This document shows positions 1 through 7,477 of a DNA stretch of 64,000 nucleotides, piece after piece; position 1 is the stretch's first letter, and the number at the start of each line of letters is the position of its first letter. Made by a program: the position numbers and the translations under genes. The notes beneath the pieces were generated by a model that saw nothing but the letters and a program-made list of their open reading frames with translations, was not told where the DNA came from and made no database searches. Source of the stretch: PALSA-505 sp963699015 (GTDB lineage Bacteria > Actinomycetota > Actinomycetes > Streptosporangiales > Streptosporangiaceae); the NCBI GenBank assembly GCA_963699015.1, contig CAVOSX010000008.1, positions 806,001-870,000 of the forward strand, in the 5' to 3' direction.

Positions 1-2
1 TG

Positions 3-68
3 GCCCCCGCGGTCGCCGCCGCGGTCCGCGCGGAGGCGGGGGGCAGGAACCAGGGAGCCCTCTCCTGA
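3..68 (+). CDS. 3' end of an upstream gene (partial)
   Basis: One frame is open from the window edge to a TGA at 66-68, 14 bases before the next start. The visible 21 residues are Ala-rich and end in GRNQGALS, and nearly every third codon position is G or C, as in the real genes here. The rest of the gene lies outside the window, so its function cannot be told. Confidence 0.35.
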   Translation, partial: APAVAAAVRAEAGGRNQGALS

Positions 69-82
69 ACCATGATGGTGAC

Positions 83-658
83 ATGGTGGATGCTGCCCGG
101 GCGGGTGAACTGCTCGTCGCCACCCCGCTGCTCGGCGACCCGAACTTCAGGCGCACGGTGGTCCTGGTGGTCGAGCACGAGCCCGAGGAGGGCACGCTCG
201 GCGTCGTCCTGAACCGGCCGACCGAGGTATCGGTCGGGCAGGTGCTCGAACCGTGGACCGAGCTGGCGACCGGGCCGCCGGTCGTGTTCACCGGCGGCCC
301 CGTCGCACCGACCAGCGCGCTGGCGCTCGCCCTGGCCCGCGGCGAGGGCGAGCCGCTCGGCTGGCGGCCACTGGACAGCGGTCCGGGGATGTCGCGGATC
401 GGGCTTGTCGACCTGGAGGCGCCGCCCCAGGTGCTCGCGGCCGAGATCAGCTCGCTGCGGGTGTTCGCGGGCTACGCGGGCTGGGGGAGCGGGCAGCTGC
501 AGGACGAGATCGACGAGGGCGCCTGGTACGTCCTGCCCGGTGATCCCGCCGACCCGTTCATGGCCGATCCGCAGCGGCTCTGGCAGGCGGTGCTGCGCAG
601 GCAGGGCGGGGACCTGGCGCTGGTCGCCACCTACCCCGACGACCCCCGGCTGAACTGA
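83..658 (+). CDS. YqgE/AlgH family protein (UPF0301)
   Basis: This 191-residue protein belongs to the YqgE/AlgH family, whose biochemical role is not firmly established. Family signatures are the N-terminal stretch GELLVATPLLGDPNF (about residues 8-22), the segment GTLGVVLNRP near residue 40 and FTGGPV near residue 70. Length is typical. ATG at 83 is chosen because homology begins within the first residues; no strong Shine-Dalgarno sequence precedes it. It is probably cytoplasmic, and it stands just after the end of another gene. Confidence 0.9.
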   Translation: MVDAARAGELLVATPLLGDPNFRRTVVLVVEHEPEEGTLGVVLNRPTEVSVGQVLEPWTELATGPPVVFTGGPVAPTSALALALARGEGEPLGWRPLDSGPGMSRIGLVDLEAPPQVLAAEISSLRVFAGYAGWGSGQLQDEIDEGAWYVLPGDPADPFMADPQRLWQAVLRRQGGDLALVATYPDDPRLN

Positions 659-701
659 CCAGCGGGCCCGGCGGCCGCAACCCCGGCGCCGCGGGACGCG
701 G

Positions 702-707
702 TAGATT
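702..707 (+). promoter_or_regulatory. -10 box for a leaderless transcript (DUF3039 gene)
   Basis: TAGATT ends seven bases before GTG 715, the spacing expected if transcription starts at or next to the start codon. No Shine-Dalgarno sequence is present, which agrees with a leaderless mRNA. Confidence 0.5.
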
Positions 708-714
708 GGTACCC

Positions 715-975
715 GTGAATTCCGAAGTCCTTCCCGACAGCCGTACCGGCACCGATACCCAGACCGATGTCCGGCCGGACCTTTCCTACGGTGACGGCGA
801 TCACGAGCGGTTTGCCCACTACGTGGACAAGAGCAAGATCGTGGACAGCGCGGTAAGCGGCACGCCGGTCGTCGCCTTGTGCGGCAAGGTGTGGGTACCG
901 TCCCGGGATCCGAAGCGCTTCCCGATCTGCCCGGACTGCAAGAAGATCTACGAGTCGCTGCCCTCCGGCGACTGA
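715..975 (+). CDS. DUF3039 family small zinc-binding-type protein
   Basis: This 86-residue protein matches the actinobacterial DUF3039 family of unknown function. A central HYVDKSKIVDSAVSG segment is followed by Cys56 in ALCGKVW and a Cys72-Pro-Asp-Cys75 pair, which together with His35 could bind one zinc ion (inference). TTG 706 would add three residues, but GTG 715 is preferred because a -10-like TAGATT lies just upstream. The gene is followed by a convergent nicotinamidase gene. Confidence 0.85.
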   Translation: MNSEVLPDSRTGTDTQTDVRPDLSYGDGDHERFAHYVDKSKIVDSAVSGTPVVALCGKVWVPSRDPKRFPICPDCKKIYESLPSGD

Positions 976-1073
976 GACCGCTGCCGGACCCGCGCTCAGG
1001 GTGCGAGGCGGCGGACGAACCAGTCCCCGGTCCGGCCCCGCTGGCGGCCTCGTCTCACACGGGACGGACCTGG

Positions 1074-1634
1074 TCAGGCCTTCTCGACCAGATCGACCCC
1101 GGCGGCCCGCAGTTGGCCGAGCGCGCGTTCTGTCGTCAGCGGCAGCACTCCCGCGGTGAGCGAGAGCAGCACCCTGGTGCCGAAGCCCTCGGCCGCCGCG
1201 TCGGCGGCGGTGGCGCGCACGCAGTGATCGGTGGCGAGGCCTACCACGTCCACGTCGGTGATGGCATGGTCCCGCAGCCAGATGACGAGCGGGCGGCCGT
1301 CGCCGCTGACGCCCTCGAACCCGCTGTAGGCCGCGGCGTACTCGCCCTTGGTGAACACCTGCTCGATCCGCGACCCGTCCAGGTCGGGGTAGAACTGCGC
1401 GCCCCGCGTGCCCGCCACGCAGTGCGGCGGCCAGGTATCGACGTAGTCCGGGTGATCGGAAAAGTGGCGGCCCGGCTCGACGTGATAGTCACGGGTGGCC
1501 ACGATCTGGTCGTATCCGGCCGCGGCGGCCAGGTAATCGGTGATCGCCTTGGCCACCGCGGCGCCCCCGGTCACCGGCAGCGAGCCGCCCTCGCAGAAGT
1601 CGTTCTGCACGTCGGCGATGATGAGCGCGCGCAT
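1074..1634 (-). CDS. pncA: Nicotinamidase/pyrazinamidase PncA
   Basis: PncA hydrolyses nicotinamide to nicotinate and ammonia in NAD salvage. At 186 residues it has the length of the Mycobacterium tuberculosis enzyme, and all active-site residues fall at the same numbers: catalytic Asp8, Lys96 and Cys138 (in TDHCVRAT), and the metal site Asp49, His51, His57 and His71. Its product feeds nicotinate phosphoribosyltransferase, encoded by pncB about 550 bases upstream on the same strand with one small gene between them. The end is convergent with the DUF3039 gene. Confidence 0.96.
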   Translation of the reverse strand: MRALIIADVQNDFCEGGSLPVTGGAAVAKAITDYLAAAAGYDQIVATRDYHVEPGRHFSDHPDYVDTWPPHCVAGTRGAQFYPDLDGSRIEQVFTKGEYAAAYSGFEGVSGDGRPLVIWLRDHAITDVDVVGLATDHCVRATAADAAAEGFGTRVLLSLTAGVLPLTTERALGQLRAAGVDLVEKA

Positions 1635-1682
1635 GTGCCGACCGTACCCGACCGTCCGCCGGCGGCCGGCCGCGGTCGCTGC

Positions 1683-2159
1683 CTAGTCACCCACGTCGGC
1701 GGGGGTGCCGGCCGTGATGCGCAGCAGCTCGGCGTACGTGGTCGGGAACACGGTGTGCGGGTGCCCGGCTGCCGCCCAGATCGTCTCGTGCCGGTCCAGC
1801 CAGGTGTCGACCAGGGTGCGGATCGGGTGCGGGTGACCCACCGGCGCCACGCCGCCGATGGACTGGCCGGTCCAGGACCGGACGGATCCGGCGTCGGCCC
1901 GCCGCACCGTGGCGGCGCCGGCCAGCGCGGCCGCCTTCGCGGTGTCCACCCGGTGCGCGCCGCTGGTCATGATGAGCAGCGGCCCGCCATCGGCGCTGAA
2001 CACCAGGCTGTTGGCGATGGCGCCGACCTCGCAGCCGAGCTGCGCTGCGGCCGCGGCGGCCGTCGGGGCCGGCTCGGGCAGCGCGCGCACCTCACCCGGG
2101 ACCCCCAGGTCGCGGAGCACGCGGGAGAAACTCTCGGTGTTCACGGCCACGTCCGGCAC
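1683..2159 (-). CDS. YbaK/EbsC-type aminoacyl-tRNA deacylase-like protein
   Basis: This 158-residue protein has the YbaK/ProRS-insertion fold used for editing mischarged tRNA. Diagnostic stretches are ANSLVF near residue 46, GAHRVDTAKAAAL near residue 64, and the Gly-rich QSIGGVAPVGHPHP near residue 92. GTG 2159 starts the family homology (PDVAVNTESF). A longer frame continues upstream but reads into pncB antiparallel to nothing conserved. The gene sits about 20 bases downstream of the pncB stop, so the two are probably cotranscribed. Its tRNA substrate cannot be told from sequence. Confidence 0.88.
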   Translation of the reverse strand: MPDVAVNTESFSRVLRDLGVPGEVRALPEPAPTAAAAAAQLGCEVGAIANSLVFSADGGPLLIMTSGAHRVDTAKAAALAGAATVRRADAGSVRSWTGQSIGGVAPVGHPHPIRTLVDTWLDRHETIWAAAGHPHTVFPTTYAELLRITAGTPADVGD

Positions 2160-2179
2160 TGTAGCCGGTCGGGGCGCGG

Positions 2180-3514
2180 TCAGTCGCCGTCGGGCTCGAA
2201 CACGGTGGGGATGGCCGGGTAGCCGCGAGACAGCGGGCGCGCGTGGCCTGGCAGCTCCGCGAGCGCGGCCCGGTGCTGCTCGCGCGCCGCCTGCAGGCTC
2301 TGCCTGCCGATGATCTCGCCGCCGCGCACCAGCGGCTGCAGCAGGACACGGTCGTTCGGTCCCGGCTCGGGCGGGGCCAGGGTGATCAGCTCGGCCTGCG
2401 CCGTGCCGGCCTGGTCGCGGCGCCGCACGGCCCACTTGCGCCCGCCGCGCCCTGGCTTGCCCACCGAGCGCTTCGCCATCGGGCGCAGCGCGCCGGGGCT
2501 GCCTTCCGTGTCGGCCCGGGCCACCAGCTTGTAGACCAGCGCGGCCGTGGGCGCGCCCGAGCCAGTGACCAGCGAGGTGCCGACCCCGTACCCGTCCACG
2601 GGCGCCGCGGCCAGCGCCGCGATCGAGTACTCGTCGAGGTCGCTGGTCACCACGATCCTGGTCTTGGTCGCGCCAAGCTCGTCGAGCAGCATCCGCACCT
2701 GGTGGGCCTCGCTGGCCAGGTCCCCGCTGTCGATCCGCACCGCGCCGAGGTCGCCTCCGGACAGTTCCACGGCGGTGCGCACCGCCGTGGGCACGTCGAA
2801 CGTGTCCACCAGCAGCGTCGTCCCGTGGCCGAGCGATTCGAGCTGGGTGGCGAACGCGTGCCGCTCGCTATCGTGCACCAGGGTGAACGCGTGCGCGCTG
2901 GTTCCCGCGCTCGGCACGCCATACTTCCGCCTGGCCTGCAGGTTCGAGGTCGTGCCGAAGCCGGCGATGTAGGCCGCCCTGGCGCTGGCCACGGCGGCGT
3001 ACTCGTGCGTGCGCCGCGATCCCATCTCGATCAGCGGCCGGCCGCCCGCGGCGGTCACCATCCGGGAGGCCGCGGACGCGATCGCGCTGTCGTGATTGAG
3101 GATGGACAGGGCGAGCGTCTCCAGCACGACGGCCTCGCCGAACGGCGCCTGCACGACCAGGATCGGCGAGCCGGGAAAGTAACAGTCGCCTTCGGCGTAT
3201 CCCCAGATATCACCGCTGAACCGGTAGGCCGCCAGGTAGTCGAGTGTCTGCTCGTTGACGATACCGGCGTCGCGCAGGAATTCCAGCTCGGCCGGGCCGA
3301 ACCGGAAGTGTTCCAGCGCGTCGAGCAGCCGGCCGGTGCCCGCGACCACGCCGTACCTGCGGCCGTTCGGCAGGTGCCGGGCGAAGACCTCGAACACCGA
3401 GACCCGCCCGGCCGTGCTGCTGTGCAGCGCCGCCTGCACCATCGTCAGCTCGTATTGGTCGGTCAGCAGCGCGGTGCCCGGCATGCTGGCATCGCTGGTC
3501 ACGATATGGCTCAC
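2180..3514 (-). CDS. pncB: Nicotinate phosphoribosyltransferase PncB
   Basis: PncB joins nicotinate to PRPP to make nicotinate mononucleotide, the step after PncA. The 444-residue protein opens with the family block ALLTDQYELTM and carries GSRRTHEYAAV, the substrate-site region GTSAHAFTLVH, VRIDSGDL and VTSDLDEY in family order. GTG 3514 is used because a TAGTCT -10 box at 3522-3527 lies seven bases upstream, suggesting a leaderless mRNA. The gene is divergent from clpS, with only 33 bases between the two start codons. Confidence 0.96.
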   Translation of the reverse strand: MSHIVTSDASMPGTALLTDQYELTMVQAALHSSTAGRVSVFEVFARHLPNGRRYGVVAGTGRLLDALEHFRFGPAELEFLRDAGIVNEQTLDYLAAYRFSGDIWGYAEGDCYFPGSPILVVQAPFGEAVVLETLALSILNHDSAIASAASRMVTAAGGRPLIEMGSRRTHEYAAVASARAAYIAGFGTTSNLQARRKYGVPSAGTSAHAFTLVHDSERHAFATQLESLGHGTTLLVDTFDVPTAVRTAVELSGGDLGAVRIDSGDLASEAHQVRMLLDELGATKTRIVVTSDLDEYSIAALAAAPVDGYGVGTSLVTGSGAPTAALVYKLVARADTEGSPGALRPMAKRSVGKPGRGGRKWAVRRRDQAGTAQAELITLAPPEPGPNDRVLLQPLVRGGEIIGRQSLQAAREQHRAALAELPGHARPLSRGYPAIPTVFEPDGD

Positions 3515-3521
3515 GAGTGGA

Positions 3522-3527
3522 AGACTA
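3522..3527 (-). promoter_or_regulatory. -10 box for leaderless pncB
   Basis: On the minus strand TAGTCT stands seven bases before the pncB GTG. Because clpS starts at 3548 on the other strand, the two promoters must overlap almost completely. Confidence 0.5.
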
Positions 3528-3547
3528 CGGATAGGAGGTGGGTACCG

Positions 3548-3835
3548 GTGAGTGTGGCACCAGTTGAACTCGATGAGCCGCAGGCCGGCCAGGACACGAC
3601 CCCGGCCAAGCCATGGGTCGCCATCGTGTGGAACGATCCGGTCAACCTCATGTCTTACGTGACGTACGTGTTCCAGCAGGTGTTCGGCTACTCGCGCAAG
3701 AAGGCCGAGCGGCTCATGCTGGACGTGCACCACAAGGGCAGGGCCGTGGTGGCCGCGGGGGCACGTGAGGAGATGGAGCGGGACGTGGAGATCCTGCACG
3801 GCTACGGGCTGTGGGCGACGGTACGTCAGGACTAG
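3548..3835 (+). CDS. clpS: ClpS, adaptor of the Clp protease
   Basis: ClpS delivers proteins with destabilising N-terminal residues to the Clp ATPase. The 95-residue protein has the family core VAIVWNDPVNLMSYVTYVF with the Asn-Asp pair that grips the substrate's first residue, the HHKGRAVV segment, and a C-terminal HGYGLWATV strand. AGGAGGTG at 3533-3540 places the start at GTG 3548. Its TAG overlaps the next GTG by one base, so translation of the DUF2017 gene is probably coupled. Confidence 0.95.
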   Translation: MSVAPVELDEPQAGQDTTPAKPWVAIVWNDPVNLMSYVTYVFQQVFGYSRKKAERLMLDVHHKGRAVVAAGAREEMERDVEILHGYGLWATVRQD

Positions 3836-4524
3836 TGAGCGAACCCGAGGGCCAGGAGGGTCTGCAGTTGCCAGGTGTCGGTTTCCGCGCCGTCCGCGGC
3901 GGGGGCGCGTCGGCTCGGTTCGCCCCGGCCGAGGCGATGCTGCTCCGCAACCTGGCCGCCCAGGTGGCCGAGCTGGTCGGCGGCGAGCAGCCGCCGGCCG
4001 GGCAGCCGCCCGCGGCCGAAGCGCGGCCGGCGGCCGGAGGCAAGCCCGGGCCCGAAGAGCAGGCGGCGGCCGGGGACCAGTCAGGGACCGGGGATGACGG
4101 CGGCATCGCGGACAGCAGGCAGCTCGAGGCGATGTTCACGCTGAGCGACAGCGCCATGCTGCCCGACGACCCGGTGCTGGCCCGGCTGCTGCCCGACGCC
4201 TACCCGGACGATGCGGCGGCCGCCGGGGAGTTCCGCCGGTACACCGAGAGCGGCCTGCGGTCCGGCAAGGTGGCCGCGGCCAGGACTGTGCTCGACACGC
4301 TGCCCGAAGACGGCGGCCGGGTCCGGCTGTCCGCCGACGAGGCCCAGGCGTGGCTGCGTTCGCTCAACGACATCAGGCTCGCGCTGGGGATCCGCCTGGA
4401 GGTCACCGAGGACCGGGAGGCCATGCTCGAGCGGGGCGGCCAGGACGGCTCGCAGGCGGCCGGGCTCTGGATCTACGACTGGCTGACGCTGCTCCAGGAA
4501 ACCCTGGTCGAGGCGCTCTGGTAG
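3835..4524 (+). CDS. DUF2017 family protein
   Basis: This 229-residue actinobacterial protein of unknown function regularly follows clpS. Its N-terminal third contains a low-complexity Pro/Ala/Gly stretch (about residues 45-85). The conserved part begins at FTLSDSAMLPDDPVLARLLP and includes LNDIRLALGIRLEV and the C-terminal IYDWLTLLQETLVEAL helix. GTG 3835 overlaps the clpS stop codon (TAGTG). A role in the Clp adaptor pathway is suggested only by context. Confidence 0.88.
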   Translation: MSEPEGQEGLQLPGVGFRAVRGGGASARFAPAEAMLLRNLAAQVAELVGGEQPPAGQPPAAEARPAAGGKPGPEEQAAAGDQSGTGDDGGIADSRQLEAMFTLSDSAMLPDDPVLARLLPDAYPDDAAAAGEFRRYTESGLRSGKVAAARTVLDTLPEDGGRVRLSADEAQAWLRSLNDIRLALGIRLEVTEDREAMLERGGQDGSQAAGLWIYDWLTLLQETLVEALW

Positions 4525-4558
4525 CCGATCGCGGCGGGCCGCGGGGTACGCTCCAGCC

Positions 4559-4969
4559 ATGCTGACGATCAGCCGCGCCCTGCACGACAAGATCGTTGCT
4601 CATGCCCGCGCCGACCACCCGGACGAGGCCTGCGGCGTGGTCGCCGGGCCGTCCGGGAGCGACCGGCCCGAGCGGTTCATCCCGATGACGAACGCCGAGC
4701 GCTCGCCGACCTTCTACCGGTTCGACTCCGCCGAGCAGTTCCGAGTGTGGCGGGAGATGGACGAACGGGACGAGGAGCCGGTGATCATCTACCACTCGCA
4801 CACGGCCACCGAGGCGTATCCCTCGCGCACCGACATCTCGTACGCGAGCGAGCCGGGCGCGCACTACGTGCTGGTCTCCACCCGGGACGCCGACGAGACC
4901 GAGTTCCGCTCGTTCCGGATCGCGGCGGACACGGTCACCGAGGAGGAGGTCCGCATCGCAGCGGAATGA
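4559..4969 (+). CDS. mec: Mec-type JAMM metalloprotease
   Basis: This 136-residue JAB1/MPN domain protein corresponds to mycobacterial Mec, which releases cysteine from the CysO-cysteine adduct. The zinc-site signature is complete: an early Glu in DEACGVV, then His-Ser-His in YHSHTATEAYPSRTD with the downstream Ser and Asp. The next two genes encode a CysO-like carrier and CysM, giving the full mec-cysO-cysM set. Because the carrier here has extra residues after its Gly-Gly, this protease might also mature the carrier (inference). Confidence 0.92.
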   Translation: MLTISRALHDKIVAHARADHPDEACGVVAGPSGSDRPERFIPMTNAERSPTFYRFDSAEQFRVWREMDERDEEPVIIYHSHTATEAYPSRTDISYASEPGAHYVLVSTRDADETEFRSFRIAADTVTEEEVRIAAE

Positions 4970-5067
4970 TCCCGGCGGGCGGCCGGTTGACATGCCAGGA
5001 AGATGCTCACGACCCCGCGCCGCATGCACGGAAACCCGACAATCTGCCTCACACTGGAGCACTGACG

Positions 5068-5397
5068 ATGGCCATCGAGGTCCGTATCCCGACGATCCTG
5101 CGCAGCTACACGGACGGGGCCAAGTCGGTCGAGGGCTCCGGGTCCACGCTGGCCGAGTTGCTCACCGACCTCGAAGCCCGGCACAGCGGGCTGCGCGAGC
5201 GGCTGGTCGACGACTCCGGGCTGCGGCGGTTCGTGAACGTGTACCTCAACGACGAGGACGTGCGCTTTCTCGGCGGGCTTGAGACCCCGGTGGCTGACGG
5301 CGACACCGTGACCGTGCTGCCCGCGGTGGCGGGCGGAGCGGCGGCGGGGCGCGCCGGCAGCCGGGCGCGGCCTGGCGTCCTGAGCCCGGCTGCCTGA
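5068..5397 (+). CDS. cysO: CysO-like ubiquitin-fold sulfur carrier with C-terminal tail
   Basis: This MoaD/ThiS-fold carrier should be activated as a C-terminal thiocarboxylate that gives sulfur to CysM. It follows mycobacterial CysO closely: VRIPTILRSYT at the start, then RFVNVYLNDEDVRFLGGL, and VTVLPAVAGG, where CysO normally ends. Here 19 further residues (AAAGRAGSRARPG, then VLSPAA) follow the Gly-Gly, bringing the length to 109. The tail would have to be removed before activation, unless a sequence error hides the stop. The start is ATG 5068; cysM follows after eight bases. Confidence 0.9.
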   Translation: MAIEVRIPTILRSYTDGAKSVEGSGSTLAELLTDLEARHSGLRERLVDDSGLRRFVNVYLNDEDVRFLGGLETPVADGDTVTVLPAVAGGAAAGRAGSRARPGVLSPAA

Positions 5398-5405
5398 CCG
5401 CCGGC

Positions 5406-6353
5406 ATGCGTTACGACTCGCTGCTCGACTCGCTCGGCCACACGCCGCTGGTCGGGCTGCCCGGGCTGTCGCCGGGCGACGGCGTGCGGCTGTGGGCCAA
5501 GCTTGAGGACAGGAACCCGACCGGCTCGGTCAAGGACCGGGCCGCCTTCTACATGATCGAGAAGGCGGAGAAGGAGGGCCTGCTCTCACCCGGCTGCACG
5601 CTCCTGGAGCCAACCTCAGGGAACACCGGAATATCACTGGCCATGGTGGCCAAGCTGCGCGGGTACCGGATGACCTGCGTCATGCCCGAGAACACCTCGG
5701 TCGAGCGCAGGCAGCTGCTGGAGATGTTCGGCGCCGAGATCGTGTTCTCGCCTGCCGCCGGCGGCTCCAACGAGGCCGTCCGGGTAGCCAGGCGGCTGGC
5801 CGCCGAGCACCCGGACTGGGTGATGCTCTACCAGTACGGCAACGAGGCCAACGCCCGGGCGCATTACGAGACCACCGGTCCGGAGTTGCTCGCCGACCTG
5901 CCCGAGCTGACGCACTTCGTGGCCGGCCTGGGCACCACGGGAACCCTGATGGGCGTGGGCCGCTTCCTGCGTGAGCGCCGCCCCGGCGTGCAGATCGTCG
6001 CCGCCGAGCCCAGGTACGGCGAGCTCGTCTACGGGCTGCGCAACGTGGACGAGGGGTTCGTCCCCGAGCTCTACGACGCCAGCGTGCTGACCACGCGATT
6101 CTCGGTGTCCTCGGAGGACGCGCTGCGCCGCACCCGCGAGCTGCTGACGGTCGAGGGGATCTTCGCCGGGATCTCGTCCGGCGCCGCGCTGCACGCCGCG
6201 CTGGCCATGGCGGGCAAGGCCGTCACGGCCGGGGAGCGGGCCGACATCGCGCTGATCATCGCCGACGGCGGCTGGAAGTACCTGTCAACCGGGGCCTACG
6301 GGGGAACGCTCGAGGAGGCGCAGGCACGGCTGGAAGGCCAGCTATGGGCGTGA
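5406..6353 (+). CDS. cysM: CysM, O-phosphoserine/CysO-dependent cysteine synthase
   Basis: CysM is a pyridoxal-phosphate enzyme that makes cysteine on the thiocarboxylated CysO carrier, from O-phosphoserine in mycobacteria. The 315-residue protein has PTGSVKDR with the cofactor lysine at 43, the substrate loop TSGNTG near 70, and the phosphate loop GLGTTGT near 180. The segment YGLRNVDEGFVPELYD and the ending LEGQLWA match the mycobacterial enzyme, including the Arg that reads the phosphoserine. Its last codons lie at the start of a 51-bp tandem repeat. Confidence 0.96.
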   Translation: MRYDSLLDSLGHTPLVGLPGLSPGDGVRLWAKLEDRNPTGSVKDRAAFYMIEKAEKEGLLSPGCTLLEPTSGNTGISLAMVAKLRGYRMTCVMPENTSVERRQLLEMFGAEIVFSPAAGGSNEAVRVARRLAAEHPDWVMLYQYGNEANARAHYETTGPELLADLPELTHFVAGLGTTGTLMGVGRFLRERRPGVQIVAAEPRYGELVYGLRNVDEGFVPELYDASVLTTRFSVSSEDALRRTRELLTVEGIFAGISSGAALHAALAMAGKAVTAGERADIALIIADGGWKYLSTGAYGGTLEEAQARLEGQLWA

Positions 6354-6565
6354 CCGTCGCGTCCGCGGGCACGGCTGGAAGGACGGCAGCACCCATGGGC
6401 GTGACCGTCGCGTCCGCGGGCACGGCTGGAAGGACGGCAGCACCCATGGGCGTGACCGTCGCGTCCGCGGGCACGGCTGGAAGGACGGCAGCACCCATGG
6501 GCGTGACCGTCGCGTCCGCGGAGCCGCGGGCACGGCTGGAAGGACGGGGGTACCTATGGGCGTGA
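6344..6565 (+). repeat. Four 51-bp tandem repeats between cysM and a thioesterase gene
   Basis: A 51-base unit begins at 6344, 6395, 6446 and 6497. Each copy starts ATGGGCGTGACC and carries CACGGCTGGAAGG. The first copy overlaps the last codons of cysM, and the same ATGGGCGTGACC reappears at 6556 as the start of the next gene. Because 51 is divisible by three, the array is an open frame of 73 codons (four times MGVTVASA, linked by GTAGRTAAP) that ends in the same LWA-stop as CysM. It looks like a repeated duplication of the cysM/thioesterase junction. Whether the frame is translated is unknown. Confidence 0.9.
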
Positions 6566-7404
6566 CCGCCTTGGGTGCGTTCGACCAGGCCACGGCCGTG
6601 CTGCGGACCACCGGCGGGCGCTACGACATGCAGCCAGACCCGCGGTTCTCGCCCGCTGCGCCGTCCGGGGACTTCCAGCCGGCGGTGAACGGCGGCGTGC
6701 TCATCGCGGCGATGCTGCGCGCCGTGCTCGACACCTCGCCGCTCCCGCACCCGGTGGCCACCAGCGCGAACTTCCTGCGGGTCCCGCGGATCGCGGCCGC
6801 TCAGGTCGAGGTGACCTGGCTGAAGCAGGGCAAGACCGCCGCCGTGGCCCGGACGTCGCTGCTGCAGGACGACCAGCTGATGATCGAGTCGACCGTCACG
6901 ACCGGGTCGCTGGCCGGCGACGCGCGCGACCCGGCGCTGCCCGAGGCGATGCAGGCCGCGCAGGCGCTGTCCTGGACCGCCGAGCCGCCCAGCCTGCCGC
7001 CGGTCGATGAGTGCGTCCCGGTCGCGGCGGGCGGCGGCATCCGCGACCAGGTGGATCTCCGCCTGGATCCGGCCACCGCGGGCTGGATGAAGCGCAGCCC
7101 GGCGGGGATCCCCGAGATGCGCGGCTACTTCCGGCTGCGCGATGACCGCCCGCCGGACGCCTACCTGCTCGCTTTCGCCGTAGACGCGCTGCCGCCGGTG
7201 GTGTTCGGGCTCGGCGCGTTCGGCTGGGCGCCTACGGTCGAGCTGACCTGGCACATGCGGGCGGTGCCCGCGGACGGCCTGCTGCGGGTGGTTGCCCGGT
7301 GCCGGCGCGTCGGCTGCGGCTGGTTCGACGAGGAAGCTGAAGTGTGGGATTCGGCCGGCTGCCTGGTCGCGCAGAGCCGCCAGATCGCCCGGGTGGGCCG
7401 GTAG
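6556..7404 (+). CDS. Acyl-CoA thioesterase-like (double hotdog) protein
   Basis: This 282-residue protein resembles the TesB-like thioesterase family, which hydrolyses acyl-CoA esters and is built of two hotdog folds. Supporting stretches are FQPAVNGGVLIAAMLRAVL near residue 38 and SANFLRVPR near residue 72 in the first fold, and TVELTWHMRA with GCGWFDEEAEVWD and AQSRQIARVG in the second. ATG 6556 follows a GGAAGG and sits in the last, diverged copy of the 51-bp repeat. The substrate is unknown. Confidence 0.82.
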   Translation: MGVTALGAFDQATAVLRTTGGRYDMQPDPRFSPAAPSGDFQPAVNGGVLIAAMLRAVLDTSPLPHPVATSANFLRVPRIAAAQVEVTWLKQGKTAAVARTSLLQDDQLMIESTVTTGSLAGDARDPALPEAMQAAQALSWTAEPPSLPPVDECVPVAAGGGIRDQVDLRLDPATAGWMKRSPAGIPEMRGYFRLRDDRPPDAYLLAFAVDALPPVVFGLGAFGWAPTVELTWHMRAVPADGLLRVVARCRRVGCGWFDEEAEVWDSAGCLVAQSRQIARVGR

Positions 7405-7463
7405 CCTCGGCCGGGCTGCTGACGGCGCCCGCAGCCGGTGTGCGTGCTGCCCGCGCCCCCGCG

Positions 7464-7469
7464 TAGCCT
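7464..7469 (+). promoter_or_regulatory. -10 box for leaderless MBL hydrolase gene
   Basis: TAGCCT lies eight bases before GTG 7478, and no Shine-Dalgarno sequence is visible, so the transcript probably starts at the start codon. Confidence 0.5.
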
Positions 7470-7477
7470 GGACCCTC

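Noticed and set aside
879..2222. 447-codon plus-strand frame across pncA and the YbaK-type gene
   Set aside because: Both minus-strand genes have complete active sites; the plus frame has no domain and no ribosome binding site.
6344..6565. CRISPR-like array
   Set aside because: Units are directly adjacent with no unique spacers, and they copy local coding sequence. The arrays at 16528, 19490 and 62292 fail for the same reason.
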